Assembly (NCBI GenBank): GCA_903844635.1
Contig: CAIMUF010000018.1
Location: forward strand, 1 to 62,285
Origin: an uncultured Sulfuricurvum sp.
Lineage (GTDB): Bacteria; Campylobacterota; Campylobacteria; Campylobacterales; Sulfurimonadaceae
Direction: 5' to 3'
DNA length: 62,285 bases
The notes under the pieces are model-generated. The model was not told where the DNA came from and did not search any database. It saw nothing but the letters and a program-made list of their open reading frames with translations. Positions 18,073 to 26,829 of the stretch are shown here, one piece after another. A program made the translations under genes and the position numbers. The number at the start of each line of letters is the position of its first letter. Positions within the stretch are counted from its first letter, which is position 1.

Positions 18073-18906
18073 ATGTGTAAAGACTGCGGATGTTCAATTA
18101 CGGATCACGATCACCACAACCATGACGACCATCACCACAACCATGATGACCACCATCACGATCACGACGGTCATCACCACGATCATGGAGATGATCATTC
18201 TCACAGCCATCAGGCGGCGCATGAAACATTGCACCATAATCCACAGCTTAACGACAGTAAAACGATTGCAGTAATCAAAAAGATTTTGGACAAAAATGAT
18301 CAGGAAGCGCACCATAACCGTGAGCATTTTAATGAAAACGGTGTTTTGGCCATCAATCTGATGAGTTCACCGGGAAGCGGGAAAACCGCATTGTTAGAAG
18401 CAATGGCTGGAATTTCTCCATTTAAATTTGCTGTAATCGAAGGGGATTTGGAAACGTCGCGTGATGCGGATCGTCTGATTGCAAAAGGAATCAATGCCGT
18501 ACAGATTCAAACAGGAAGTGCCTGCCATCTGGATGCGTTTATGGTTCATAAAGGGCTTCATGATTTACCGATTGCCGATTTGGATGTCTGTTTCATCGAA
18601 AATGTTGGTAACCTCGTGTGTCCGGCGAGCTATGACGTGGGATCACATCTCAATATCGTTTTGGTTTCCATCCCTGAGGGTGAAGATAAAATCGCCAAAT
18701 ATCCGGTGATGTTTCGAGCTGCCGATCTGATCTTGATCACAAAAACCGATTTGCTCCCGTATTTTAAATACGACATGGAACGTGAGAAATCCGAAGCCCG
18801 TAAAATCAAACCGAATGTTGATATTTTAGAGGTCAATGTTAACGATGAGGCCTCCGTTAAACGAGTGATTGAATGGATTGAATTTAAACGAAAGATGAGA
18901 GCTTAA
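18073..18906 (+). CDS. hypB: HypB nickel-insertion GTPase with His-rich N-terminus
   Basis: HypB is the GTPase that, with HypA, delivers nickel to the large subunit. The 277-residue protein has the high-affinity metal motif MCKDCGC and a His/Asp-rich stretch (about residues 12-49) likely to store nickel. It also has a P-loop (SSPGSGKT) and the dimer-interface metal site with GSACHLD. The histidine stretch is encoded by imperfect CAY/GAY repeats. It is 3 nt from hypC, so the two are co-translated. Confidence 0.97.
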   Translation: MCKDCGCSITDHDHHNHDDHHHNHDDHHHDHDGHHHDHGDDHSHSHQAAHETLHHNPQLNDSKTIAVIKKILDKNDQEAHHNREHFNENGVLAINLMSSPGSGKTALLEAMAGISPFKFAVIEGDLETSRDADRLIAKGINAVQIQTGSACHLDAFMVHKGLHDLPIADLDVCFIENVGNLVCPASYDVGSHLNIVLVSIPEGEDKIAKYPVMFRAADLILITKTDLLPYFKYDMEREKSEARKIKPNVDILEVNVNDEASVKRVIEWIEFKRKMRA

Positions 18907-18908
18907 TT

Positions 18909-19202
18909 ATGTGTTTATCGATACCTTCAAAAGTGGTCAAAATTGACACAGAGTTCAATATCGCAACCGTCGATACAATGGGAGTACAGCGAACCGCAAG
19001 TCTGGAGCTGATGGAGGAGGGCTCTGTTGTGCTTGGCGATTATGTCCTTTTGCACATCGGTTTTATTATGAACAAAATCGATGAAGAGGATGCAATGGAA
19101 TCGTTGCGCGTGTATCGGGAGATCCTCGAAGCACTGGATGAAGAAGAACGTCGGGCCCTTGTTTTAGAAGATGATAATTGTGCCAATCGAGAAGCTCCAT
19201 GA
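18909..19202 (+). CDS. hypC: HypC hydrogenase assembly chaperone
   Basis: This 97-residue protein begins MCLSIPSKV. Cys2 is the conserved residue that, with HypD, carries the Fe(CN)2CO group, and LLHIGFIMNKID contains the conserved His. A small acidic tail ends the protein. Its TGA overlaps the hypD ATG by 4 nt. Confidence 0.96.
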   Translation: MCLSIPSKVVKIDTEFNIATVDTMGVQRTASLELMEEGSVVLGDYVLLHIGFIMNKIDEEDAMESLRVYREILEALDEEERRALVLEDDNCANREAP

Positions 19203-20344
19203 GCTCACTGGAGTTAAAAGATTTATATGACGGATTCAGAGATCCTGAGGTGATTAAAGGGTTTCAAAAACGTATAGCGCAGGAAGCCCTAAAACTGCCT
19301 CGTACCGTCAATATCATGGAAGTGTGCGGAGGGCATACCCATACGATCATGAAATACGGTCTTAGCCAATTGCTTCCTAAAAATATTAATTTTATTCATG
19401 GTCCCGGCTGTCCTGTTTGCATCATGCCCAAAGAACGTATTGATCATGCGTATGTGCTGGCACAGCAAAGCGATGTTATTTTACTCACACTGGGTGATAT
19501 GATTAAAGTCCCGGGAAGTCATGGCTCACTTCAAGATGCACGGGCTAAAGGGGCGGATGTCCGCTATGTTTATTCTCCAATGGACGCGCTTAAAGTTGCC
19601 GAGGAAAATCCTGATAAAAAGATTATTTTCTTTGCAATCGGATTTGAGACGACTACTCCGATGACGGCCGCGTTGCTCGATGTCGTCATTAAACGAGGGA
19701 TTAAGAATATCTTTTTTCATATCAATCATGTCACGGTACCCGAAGTGATGACAGAGCTGATTGATAGCCGAGATGAACATGTCAACAGTTATGACCACCG
19801 TATCGATGCGTTTATTGGACCTTCTCACGTCAGTGTTATCAGCGGATCGAAAATCTATGAAAAGTTTCCCAAACAGTATCATATACCTGTCGTCGTAGCG
19901 GGATTTGAACCCGTCGATGTGATGGAAGCTATTTACATGATGATCAAACAGTTTAACGAGGGACGAAGCGATTTGGAAATCCAGTACAAACGACTCGTAA
20001 CCCCAGAGGGAAATCTGAAAGCACAAGGGCTTATCGAACACTATTTTGAAAAAGTGGATTTGTTTAAATGGAGAGGGATGGGAAATGTTCCCAACAGCGG
20101 GTTGAAGCTTCGGGATGAATTTGCACCGTATGATGCGGAAGTACTGTTCAAAGATATTCTCCCATACGAAGAGATCGACGACCATAAACTCTGCATTTGC
20201 GGAGATATTTTACGCGGATTTGCCAAACCTCAGGAATGCAGCGTGTTTGGAACAGCATGCAAGCCCAGTTCTCCATTGGGAAGCTGTATGGTGAGTTCAG
20301 AGGGGGCGTGTGCTGCTTATTATAAGTATGGAAATTTATTGTAG
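19199..20344 (+). CDS. hypD: HypD hydrogenase maturation protein
   Basis: This 381-residue Fe-S protein is the scaffold on which CN and CO are attached to iron. Conserved motifs are visible: CGGHTHTIMKYG, GPGCPVCIMP, HVSVISG and a C-terminal [4Fe-4S] Cys set in CGDILRGFAKPQEC...CKP...C. ATG 19199 overlaps the hypC stop and is the expected coupled start. An in-frame upstream ATG at 19178 would add seven residues of hypC-overlapping sequence. Unusually, the next gene is not hypE. Confidence 0.96.
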   Translation: MSSLELKDLYDGFRDPEVIKGFQKRIAQEALKLPRTVNIMEVCGGHTHTIMKYGLSQLLPKNINFIHGPGCPVCIMPKERIDHAYVLAQQSDVILLTLGDMIKVPGSHGSLQDARAKGADVRYVYSPMDALKVAEENPDKKIIFFAIGFETTTPMTAALLDVVIKRGIKNIFFHINHVTVPEVMTELIDSRDEHVNSYDHRIDAFIGPSHVSVISGSKIYEKFPKQYHIPVVVAGFEPVDVMEAIYMMIKQFNEGRSDLEIQYKRLVTPEGNLKAQGLIEHYFEKVDLFKWRGMGNVPNSGLKLRDEFAPYDAEVLFKDILPYEEIDDHKLCICGDILRGFAKPQECSVFGTACKPSSPLGSCMVSSEGACAAYYKYGNLL

Positions 20345-20355
20345 GTAGGGATAGT

Positions 20356-21030
20356 ATGAATAATCATAACTGCTTGAAAAAATTAAAAGAGTATAAAAAA
20401 TACGTTAAATGTTTTGTTAACTCTCGCAAGAGCAGACCTAAAAATATTCATACCTTGAGAGTACTAAGCCGAGAACTCTATTCATTGCTTAGTGATGCTG
20501 ACCCTTTTTACGAAAGAGTCAAAAAAGTAATTAAAATAAGCAATAAAATAAGAGATACCGATGTTTTTTTTGAGATCTTTCTCCCATCTTTGCCAAAAAA
20601 ATATCGCAATAAGCTGGAGATGGAGAGTATAAAAAAATATACCATGAAGAGTAGAAAAAAGAAGATAGAGAAGCTGCACAAATATCTAAAATCTTTAGTT
20701 ATTCCTAAAAGTGTTCTGTTCGCAAGTGAGAATCATGAATTGATTTTTATTAGCAGCGAAGAGTTGAGATTAGATAAAACCCAGTTGCATAAATATAGAA
20801 TTTATATAAAAAAAGTATTGGCGAAAGAAAAAAACAGCTTTTCGATAAATGAGACAAAAATAAAAATTCTGACTAAAATTAAAGATATTTTAGGGATGAT
20901 ACATGACAATTATAATGGGATGGAGAGGTTAGGTATGTGTAGTGTAAATCCTGTTTTGCTAAGTGAAATAGAAAAATTTATACAAGAAGAGAATGTAAAA
21001 CTCTATAATCAATTTAAAAGCTTAAATTGA
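20356..21030 (+). CDS. CHAD-domain protein
   Basis: This 224-residue, Lys-rich helical protein has the paired CHAD signatures IHTLRVLSRELYSLL (about 32-46) and LHKYRIYIKKVL near 145. These contain the conserved His and basic residues thought to bind polyphosphate. The gene is visibly more A/T-rich than hypD or hypE. It sits between hypD and hypE with a phosphohistidine-phosphatase gene immediately after, a pairing often seen with CHAD. It probably arrived as part of an inserted block. Confidence 0.75.
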   Translation: MNNHNCLKKLKEYKKYVKCFVNSRKSRPKNIHTLRVLSRELYSLLSDADPFYERVKKVIKISNKIRDTDVFFEIFLPSLPKKYRNKLEMESIKKYTMKSRKKKIEKLHKYLKSLVIPKSVLFASENHELIFISSEELRLDKTQLHKYRIYIKKVLAKEKNSFSINETKIKILTKIKDILGMIHDNYNGMERLGMCSVNPVLLSEIEKFIQEENVKLYNQFKSLN

Positions 21031-21050
21031 AAAGATATGAGGAGTCTATC

Positions 21051-21539
21051 ATGAAAAAAGTTTATTTAATCAGACATGCCAAATCAAGTCGGGAGGATTT
21101 TTTACTCGATGACTTTGAGAGACCGTTGAATAAAAGAGGCAAATTTGATGCCCCTTTGATGGGCGCTAGACTTCACGATAAAAAAATTATGCCCGACACA
21201 ATCTTGTCAAGTCCGGCAGTTAGGGCTAAAACTACGGCAGAGATAATTGCAAAAAAAATAGGATTTGAAAAAGAGATTGTATTTATAAAAGATATTTACG
21301 AGGCAAGCGCGACGACACTTCACAAAGTATTGAGCAAAATAGCGGATAAAAATAATATAGTGTTTTTGTTCGGACACAATCCGAGTTTGAATGAACTGGC
21401 TGAAAACTACATTCACTTTAACGACAACATTCCGACATGCGCAGTTGTGGAGATAGAGTTTGAGTGCAACAGCTGGGCAGATATGAGTGCAGACAATGCA
21501 AGATTGGTCTCATTCGATTATCCGAAAAAAGAGATGTGA
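21051..21539 (+). CDS. sixA: SixA-like phosphohistidine phosphatase
   Basis: This 162-residue histidine-phosphatase family protein has the catalytic RHG-type motif YLIRHAKSS at its start. It also has SSPAVRAKTTAEII (second Arg) and FGHNPSL (second catalytic His). SixA-type enzymes dephosphorylate phosphohistidine on signalling or phosphotransfer proteins. ATG 21051 follows GAGGAG by 6 nt and is preferred over ATG 21027, which overlaps the CHAD gene. Confidence 0.85.
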   Translation: MKKVYLIRHAKSSREDFLLDDFERPLNKRGKFDAPLMGARLHDKKIMPDTILSSPAVRAKTTAEIIAKKIGFEKEIVFIKDIYEASATTLHKVLSKIADKNNIVFLFGHNPSLNELAENYIHFNDNIPTCAVVEIEFECNSWADMSADNARLVSFDYPKKEM

Positions 21540-21590
21540 AGCAGTTGAAACAGAATATAATATCCCACATAAATTTTAAGGCTTAAAGTT

Positions 21591-22574
21591 ATGAGTTATC
21601 AACCGCCGTTTACGATCACCTCTAAAATGCTCACTTTAGTAAGTGATATTGTTGAAATCATAACGGATATTAAGCATATAGAAACAAATTTAAAAACTCC
21701 GAAACTTCGTAAAAAAAATCGTATAAAGAGTATTACGGGAACGTTGCAGATAGAGGGCAATACGTTTAGTGAAGAGAAAGTAACCAATGTAATAGAGGGT
21801 AAAACAGTTTTAGGGACGATGAGAGAGATTGCAGAGGTACAAGGCGCGATAAAAGCGTATGAGAATTTTGATAATTACGTATTTAAACAAGAAAAAGATC
21901 TCCTCCTGTCGCATAAACTGATGATGGATGAGCTTTTAGCCAATGCGGGAAGTTATAGAAATACTAACGTAGGCGTTGGCGATCAAAATGGTATGACACA
22001 TGTAGCTCCGCCTTCTTTAGCTGTACCTGAACTCATGGGAAATCTGTTTGAATGGTTACAAAACACAAAAGATCATCCTCTCATTGTCAGTTGTGTATTT
22101 CACTATGAATTTGAGTTTATACATCCGTTCCGAGATGGTAACGGCAGGGTGGGACGGCTTTGGCAGAGTGTTATATTGAACCATTACAAAAAGATTTTCG
22201 GATTTATCCCCATAGAGAGTGTCGTTCGGGAGAATCAAAAATCGTATTATAAGGCTTTGGAAGATGCGGGAAGTGCGGAAGAGAGTACGCCGTTTATAGA
22301 ATTTATGCTGGGGATTATACTCAAAACATTGAAAAATGCTTCGAATGAAAATGTCCCTAAAAATGTCCCTAAAAATGTCCCTAAAAACCGTTTGGATGAG
22401 ATTGTAAAACTAATCGAAAAAAATAAAGAGATCACTTCGATACAGATAGCCGAGCGATTAAAAGTAAGCGATAAAACCATCAAAAGGGATATGGCAACAC
22501 TCAAAGAACAAGGGAGACTACAGCGGGTCGGTAGTTTGAAAAGTGGGCATTGGGAAGTGTTACATGATGAATAG
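21591..22574 (+). CDS. Fic-domain protein with C-terminal winged helix
   Basis: This 327-residue protein has a perfect Fic motif, HPFRDGNGRVGR (about 181-192), so AMP transfer to a target hydroxyl is expected. An N-terminal inhibitory helix motif TLQIEGN fits the class II self-inhibited type. Three in-frame NVPK units link the Fic core to a DeoR-like winged helix (about 260-325, ITSIQIAERLKVSDKTIKRD). Such Fic-HTH proteins are common in accessory DNA. It lies in the block separating hypD from hypE. Confidence 0.9.
   Translation: MSYQPPFTITSKMLTLVSDIVEIITDIKHIETNLKTPKLRKKNRIKSITGTLQIEGNTFSEEKVTNVIEGKTVLGTMREIAEVQGAIKAYENFDNYVFKQEKDLLLSHKLMMDELLANAGSYRNTNVGVGDQNGMTHVAPPSLAVPELMGNLFEWLQNTKDHPLIVSCVFHYEFEFIHPFRDGNGRVGRLWQSVILNHYKKIFGFIPIESVVRENQKSYYKALEDAGSAEESTPFIEFMLGIILKTLKNASNENVPKNVPKNVPKNRLDEIVKLIEKNKEITSIQIAERLKVSDKTIKRDMATLKEQGRLQRVGSLKSGHWEVLHDE
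22350..22385 (+). repeat. Three 12-bp tandem repeats in the fic gene (NVPK units)
   Basis: AATGTCCCTAAA is repeated three times without change and in frame, encoding NVPK-NVPK-NVPK. The array lies between the Fic core and the winged helix, so copy-number change would alter linker length without breaking the frame. Confidence 0.95.
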
Positions 22575-22609
22575 AATAAATAAAACAACAAGCTTACCAA
22601 AGGAAAAAA

Positions 22610-22837
22610 ATGAGTGAAGAGGAAAAAAACAAAAACAATCTATTGAATGGTATTAAACTTCAGGAGATTTTAGAGAGTTTGGTCGAACGTTATGGATTTG
22701 AAGAGTTAAGTAGTCGCATAAATGTTAGATGCTTTTTGATAAATCCGACTATAAATTCATGTCTAAAGTTTCTTAGAAAGACACCTTGGGCGAGAACGAA
22801 GGTGGAAGAGTTGTATATAAAGATTATGAAAAAGTAG
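22610..22837 (+). CDS. VF530 (DUF2132) family small DNA-binding protein
   Basis: This 75-residue protein matches the VF530 pattern: NGIKLQEILESLVERYGFEEL followed by INVRCFLINPTINSCLKFLRKTPWAR. The family is a small helical, putative DNA-binding domain. It sits between the Fic gene and hypE, 9 nt before the latter. Function in this setting is unknown. Confidence 0.85.
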   Translation: MSEEEKNKNNLLNGIKLQEILESLVERYGFEELSSRINVRCFLINPTINSCLKFLRKTPWARTKVEELYIKIMKK

Positions 22838-22846
22838 GTAGAAAAG

Positions 22847-23845
22847 ATGACAAAAACGATTACATTAGCTCAAGGCAACGGCGGAGAAGAAAATGCCGAA
22901 CTCATCTCGAAAATATTTTACAAACATTTCAAAAATGAGATTTTAGAAAAAAGCGAAGATGCGGCGATCATCGACGGGGGAAGATTAGCCTTTACTACGG
23001 ACAGTTTTACGGTCAGCCCCATCTTTTTTGACGGTGGCGATATCGGAAAACTCAGTATCTGCGGAACGTGCAACGATTTGGCGATGATGGGGGCGAAACC
23101 TACGTATATGACGTGCGCCGTGATTGTCGAAGAGGGATTTCCGGTTGCTGATTTGGAAAAAATTGTTCGGTCGATGAAAAAAGAGCTTGATATTAACGGT
23201 GCGGTAATCGTGTGCGGAGATACGAAAGTCGTCCCTCGCGGGGCTGTTGATAAGATCTTTATCAATACAACCGGTGTCGGTGTCGTTCAGAAAAGCGGAA
23301 TTTCGTCAAACAGTGTCAGTACTTCTGACAGCATTATTATTTCCAATCAAATAGGCAAGCACGGTGCAACAATTTTCGCCAATCGTGAGGGGATGGAGTT
23401 TAGCTCTGCCTTGCAAAGCGATTGTACTTCGCTGTGGCCGTTGGTCGAAAAACTCCTCGCTGAGGGGATTGCTATTACCGCAATGCGCGATGCAACACGC
23501 GGCGGTGTCGCAGCAGTGCTCAACGAGTGGGCAAAACAATCAAAAGTGTGTATCGAAGTAAGCGAAGAAACGCTTCCCGTGAGCGATGAGGTACGGGGTA
23601 TTTGTGAAATCCTAGGATTTGAAGCGTACAACCTTGCCAATGAGGGGACATTTGTCCTTGCGGTAAAGAGCGAAGATGCTCAAAAAGCAGTAGAGATTTT
23701 GCAGGGCTTTGAAGAGGCACATCATGCGGCGGTTATCGCTGAAGTAACGCATCAGTATGACGGACGTGTTGTCTTATTAAGTGCATGGGGATCGAAACGG
23801 TTTATGGATTTACCGACGGGTGAGTTATTGCCTCGGATATGTTAA
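22847..23845 (+). CDS. hypE: HypE hydrogenase maturation protein
   Basis: This 332-residue PurM-like ATPase receives the carbamoyl group from HypF on its C-terminal Cys and dehydrates it to a thiocyanate. The conserved C-terminal PRIC is present. ATP-binding segments (TTDSFTVSPIFFDGGDIG, GTCNDLAMMGA, MRDATRGGVA) are intact. Its end overlaps the longest hypX frame. Transcription probably continues from the inserted fic block. Confidence 0.97.
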   Translation: MTKTITLAQGNGGEENAELISKIFYKHFKNEILEKSEDAAIIDGGRLAFTTDSFTVSPIFFDGGDIGKLSICGTCNDLAMMGAKPTYMTCAVIVEEGFPVADLEKIVRSMKKELDINGAVIVCGDTKVVPRGAVDKIFINTTGVGVVQKSGISSNSVSTSDSIIISNQIGKHGATIFANREGMEFSSALQSDCTSLWPLVEKLLAEGIAITAMRDATRGGVAAVLNEWAKQSKVCIEVSEETLPVSDEVRGICEILGFEAYNLANEGTFVLAVKSEDAQKAVEILQGFEEAHHAAVIAEVTHQYDGRVVLLSAWGSKRFMDLPTGELLPRIC

Positions 23846-23859
23846 AAGAGCGAAAAAAG

Positions 23860-25620
23860 ATGCGTATTTTACTGGTGATAAGTGCTTTTAATTCACTTTC
23901 CCAGCGTATTTTTTGTGACCTTCGAGATCGGGGTGAAACGGTAGGTGTCACATTTGCCATTAATGACGCTCAACTCATCGAAGAAGTGACTGCCTTTAAT
24001 CCTGATTTTATTCTATCGCCGTTTTTAAAAAAGCGTATTCCACAAAGTATCTGGAGTGCTATCCCAACCTTTATCGTCCATCCCGGAATCGCGGGAGATC
24101 GTGGAGCGCATGCACTCGACTGGGCGATTATGAACGAAGAAAAAAATTGGGGTGTGACAATATTACGGGCTAATGGCGAATACGATGCAGGGGATATTTA
24201 TGCTCACGGTACGTTTACAATGCCAAAAGCCACTAAAGCCTCTGCGTATCGTAACGCGGTGAGTACTCTTGCATCAAAACTGGTGGAAGAATTGTTTGAG
24301 TCACTTAACGACTCTACATTTATCCCTATGTCACAGCAAGAACACAGCCTGCACGGTTCAGCACATTTGGTGATGACCCAGCTGGATCGTCGCATCGATT
24401 GGGAGCATGATACCACCGATGAGATACTCAAAAAAATTCAGGCAGGGGACAGTCATCCGGGTGTCGTCGATACCCTTTTGGATTTGGAATGTTTTTTGTA
24501 TGGGGCGCACAAAGAGGCAATCTTGAGGGGCGGGATCAAAGAGGTTTTAGCAAAGCGTGAGGGGGCAATTTGTATCGGAACGAGAGATGGAGCACTTTGG
24601 ATTTCTCATCTTAAAGAGCGGAAGAATAACAGTATTAAGCTGCCTGCTACGTATGTGCTAAAAGATCGGCTCAAAGGGGTGAGAGAAGATCGGTTGCCAC
24701 TTTTTGTCGATCCGATGCTAGAAACGTTTAAAGAGATTACTTTTTATCAGCGGGATGAAGTCGGGTATCTTGGGTTTGATTTTCATAACGGGGCGATGGG
24801 TGCGCATCAGTGTGTCCGACTGAAGTACGCGTTTGATCACCTCAAGCAATCGGGTATTAAAGTTCTGGTATTGATGGGAGGATCTGATTTTTTCTCCAAC
24901 GGGATTCATCTGAATATCATGGAAGATTCCAAAAAATCGGATGAGGACGGATGGTCTAATATCCATTCGATGAATGAAGTCGTCAAATCCGTATTGTTGT
25001 GTGGTGAGATATTGACGGTGAGTTCGCTTCACCGCAATGCGGGAGCGGGAGGGATGTTTTTGGCCCTTGCCTCTGATTATGTAATTGCACGTGATGGAGT
25101 GGTACTCAATCCCCATTATCAGACGCTTGGATTACACGGGAGCGAATACTGGACGTATAGTTTGCCGCTGCGTGTTGGAGAATCAAAAGCAGAAGAACTG
25201 ACAAAAAATTGTTTACCAGTCAGTACGCAAAGAGCCTGCTCGATAGGCTTGGTCGATACGGTTTTGTCTGAAAATGATGAGACCTATTTGGATGAACTGC
25301 ACCGTTATTGTAAATCACTTTGCGATAATGAAGAACGTTATTATGAGCTTTTGGATGCTAAGCGAGAAAAAATTTATCATACTTCGTTTACGGAGGAGAT
25401 TCAGCGTCATCGTGAAGTTGAATTGGAGCAGATGCATCCAAGTTTTTACGATCCGAACAGTGATTTTAACACTCTTCGTAAAGAATTTGTCTATAAACTT
25501 TGTCCGATACAGACACCCCGTTATTTAAGAAAAATCTGCCTCAAAGAGGCAAGCTTTAGTGCCATAGCGGCTAGCGTAGCCGATCGGGGCTTTGCTTTGA
25601 ATGGCGTTAAAATTGAGTAA
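23860..25620 (+). CDS. hypX: HypX (HoxX), CO-ligand biosynthesis enzyme
   Basis: HypX uses formyl-tetrahydrofolate to supply the CO ligand of the NiFe site, chiefly in organisms that make hydrogenase in air. The N-terminal half is formyltransferase-like (FIVHPGIAGDRGAHALDW, near 75). The C-terminal half is crotonase-like (LMGGSDFFSNGIHLN, NAGAGGMFLALASDYV). ATG 23860 has AAGAG upstream; ATG 23839 overlaps hypE. The last ~27 residues after TPRYLRK are encoded by dispersed repeat copy C and lie outside the usual family length, so they are a recent extension. Confidence 0.93.
   Translation: MRILLVISAFNSLSQRIFCDLRDRGETVGVTFAINDAQLIEEVTAFNPDFILSPFLKKRIPQSIWSAIPTFIVHPGIAGDRGAHALDWAIMNEEKNWGVTILRANGEYDAGDIYAHGTFTMPKATKASAYRNAVSTLASKLVEELFESLNDSTFIPMSQQEHSLHGSAHLVMTQLDRRIDWEHDTTDEILKKIQAGDSHPGVVDTLLDLECFLYGAHKEAILRGGIKEVLAKREGAICIGTRDGALWISHLKERKNNSIKLPATYVLKDRLKGVREDRLPLFVDPMLETFKEITFYQRDEVGYLGFDFHNGAMGAHQCVRLKYAFDHLKQSGIKVLVLMGGSDFFSNGIHLNIMEDSKKSDEDGWSNIHSMNEVVKSVLLCGEILTVSSLHRNAGAGGMFLALASDYVIARDGVVLNPHYQTLGLHGSEYWTYSLPLRVGESKAEELTKNCLPVSTQRACSIGLVDTVLSENDETYLDELHRYCKSLCDNEERYYELLDAKREKIYHTSFTEEIQRHREVELEQMHPSFYDPNSDFNTLRKEFVYKLCPIQTPRYLRKICLKEASFSAIAASVADRGFALNGVKIE
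25531..25612 (-). repeat. Dispersed structured repeat, copy C, inside the 3' end of hypX
   Basis: On the minus strand this carries the GCTACGC core, GCCGCTATGGCACTAAAGCT and the TGCCTC-TTT-GAGGCA hairpin of the family. The GCCAAAGG stem arm has diverged. On the plus strand it is read through in the hypX frame to the TAA at 25618, encoding ICLKEASFSAIAASVADRG and neighbouring residues. Confidence 0.75.
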
Positions 25621-25632
25621 AAGGAGATTTTT

Positions 25633-25974
25633 GTGCATGAATATTCGATAGTACAGGCTTTGTTGACACAATGTGAAGATATAGCACGTGAAAATGAAGC
25701 CCAATCGGTTAAAAAAATTATTGTTAAAATCGGTAAGATGAGCGGAGTGGAACCCCATCTGCTGGAAATGGCATTTAATACATTTAAAGAGAAAACGGTG
25801 TGTGACGGAGCAGATTTTGTGTTGAACGTACAGCCTCTGGTGATCGAATGTAAAGAGTGCGGAGTACAGACAACACTGGATGAGATTTTTTACAAATGTC
25901 CAGCTTGCGAAAGTCTGGATGTCAAAGTGATCGACGGTGAAGATATGTATTTAATGACCTTGGAAATGGAGTAG
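25633..25974 (+). CDS. hypA: HypA nickel chaperone
   Basis: This 113-residue protein begins at GTG 25633, fixed by the obligatory MHE N-terminus (His2 binds nickel) and an AAGGAG site upstream. A zinc site of two CxxC motifs (CKEC...CPAC) follows. HypA hands nickel to HypB and the large subunit, and in some epsilonproteobacteria also to urease. No urease genes are in the window. Confidence 0.96.
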   Translation: MHEYSIVQALLTQCEDIARENEAQSVKKIIVKIGKMSGVEPHLLEMAFNTFKEKTVCDGADFVLNVQPLVIECKECGVQTTLDEIFYKCPACESLDVKVIDGEDMYLMTLEME

Positions 25975-25977
25975 AAC

Positions 25978-26727
25978 ATGCAAGAATATTGGGAATTGTA
26001 TATGAAGACAATCGATGGCAACATCGCGTCGGTTTTAGTGAATGCAGGTGTTTCGGTAGAGTTGCCCAGTGACGATAAGTATTTTATGGGATTTATCAAG
26101 GTTAAAATGAATTCACCGAGCGATAAAGGACTTATTGCAGAAGATGAAGAAGCACAATTGAGTTTTATCGAAGATAAAATCGAGATGGAATCACTGCGAT
26201 ATCGTATCGGAACCTATGTCGGTAAAATCGTTTCCAACGGTGAGATGACTTTTATTTATTATCTCAAACACGATTTTGAATGGTCGGATATGGTTCAAGC
26301 CGCGATGAAAGAGTTTACAACGTACAGCTATGAATACGGTTCTAAAATGGACAGTGAATGGGAAATATACCATAAGCTTCTTTTTCCGACTCCCATCGAG
26401 TGGCAAATTATTCAAAACCATAAAGTCTGTGATAATTTAAAAGTCCAAGGGGACTCACTTCACCTTCCTCGCGCCATTGAGCATAAATCCTATTTTGATA
26501 CCTTGGAGCAACGAGATTCTTTTGCAGAACGAATTGAATCCGAATCGTTTAAAGTAAAAGAATTTATAGAAGCAAATGAAAGTATTCCGATGATGGGTGT
26601 AAGTTTTTACCGTCAGGATAAACCGTTTTACTACGATATTGATACATTAACCTTGCATCTTATTGAACTTTCTCATCAATGCGGCGGTCAATATGACGGT
26701 TGGGAAACCAGTGTCGTCAAAATTTAG
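25978..26727 (+). CDS. DUF695/RraB-like two-domain protein
   Basis: This 249-residue acidic protein starts 3 nt after hypA. Residues ~1-140 resemble DUF695 (WELYMKTIDGNIASVLVN). Residues ~165-249 resemble the RNase E regulator RraB (FYRQDKP...LIELSHQCGGQYDGWE). RraB-like domains bind and inhibit RNase E in enterobacteria; Campylobacterota generally lack RNase E, so the role here is unclear. It may simply end the hyp operon. Confidence 0.7.
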   Translation: MQEYWELYMKTIDGNIASVLVNAGVSVELPSDDKYFMGFIKVKMNSPSDKGLIAEDEEAQLSFIEDKIEMESLRYRIGTYVGKIVSNGEMTFIYYLKHDFEWSDMVQAAMKEFTTYSYEYGSKMDSEWEIYHKLLFPTPIEWQIIQNHKVCDNLKVQGDSLHLPRAIEHKSYFDTLEQRDSFAERIESESFKVKEFIEANESIPMMGVSFYRQDKPFYYDIDTLTLHLIELSHQCGGQYDGWETSVVKI

Positions 26728-26829
26728 TAGAAAAAAATGAAAATCTATTCACTTTTAAGAAAGTTTAATGTAATCACGGCGATAATAGCTATATAAACGT
26801 CTAAACGTTAAGCTAGCAAGGAGTTGATT

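Noticed and set aside
23641-23662. GGGACATTTGTCC-like hairpin in hypE resembling that after hypF
   Set aside because: It is within coding sequence of a conserved protein and not followed by a T tract; treated as chance.
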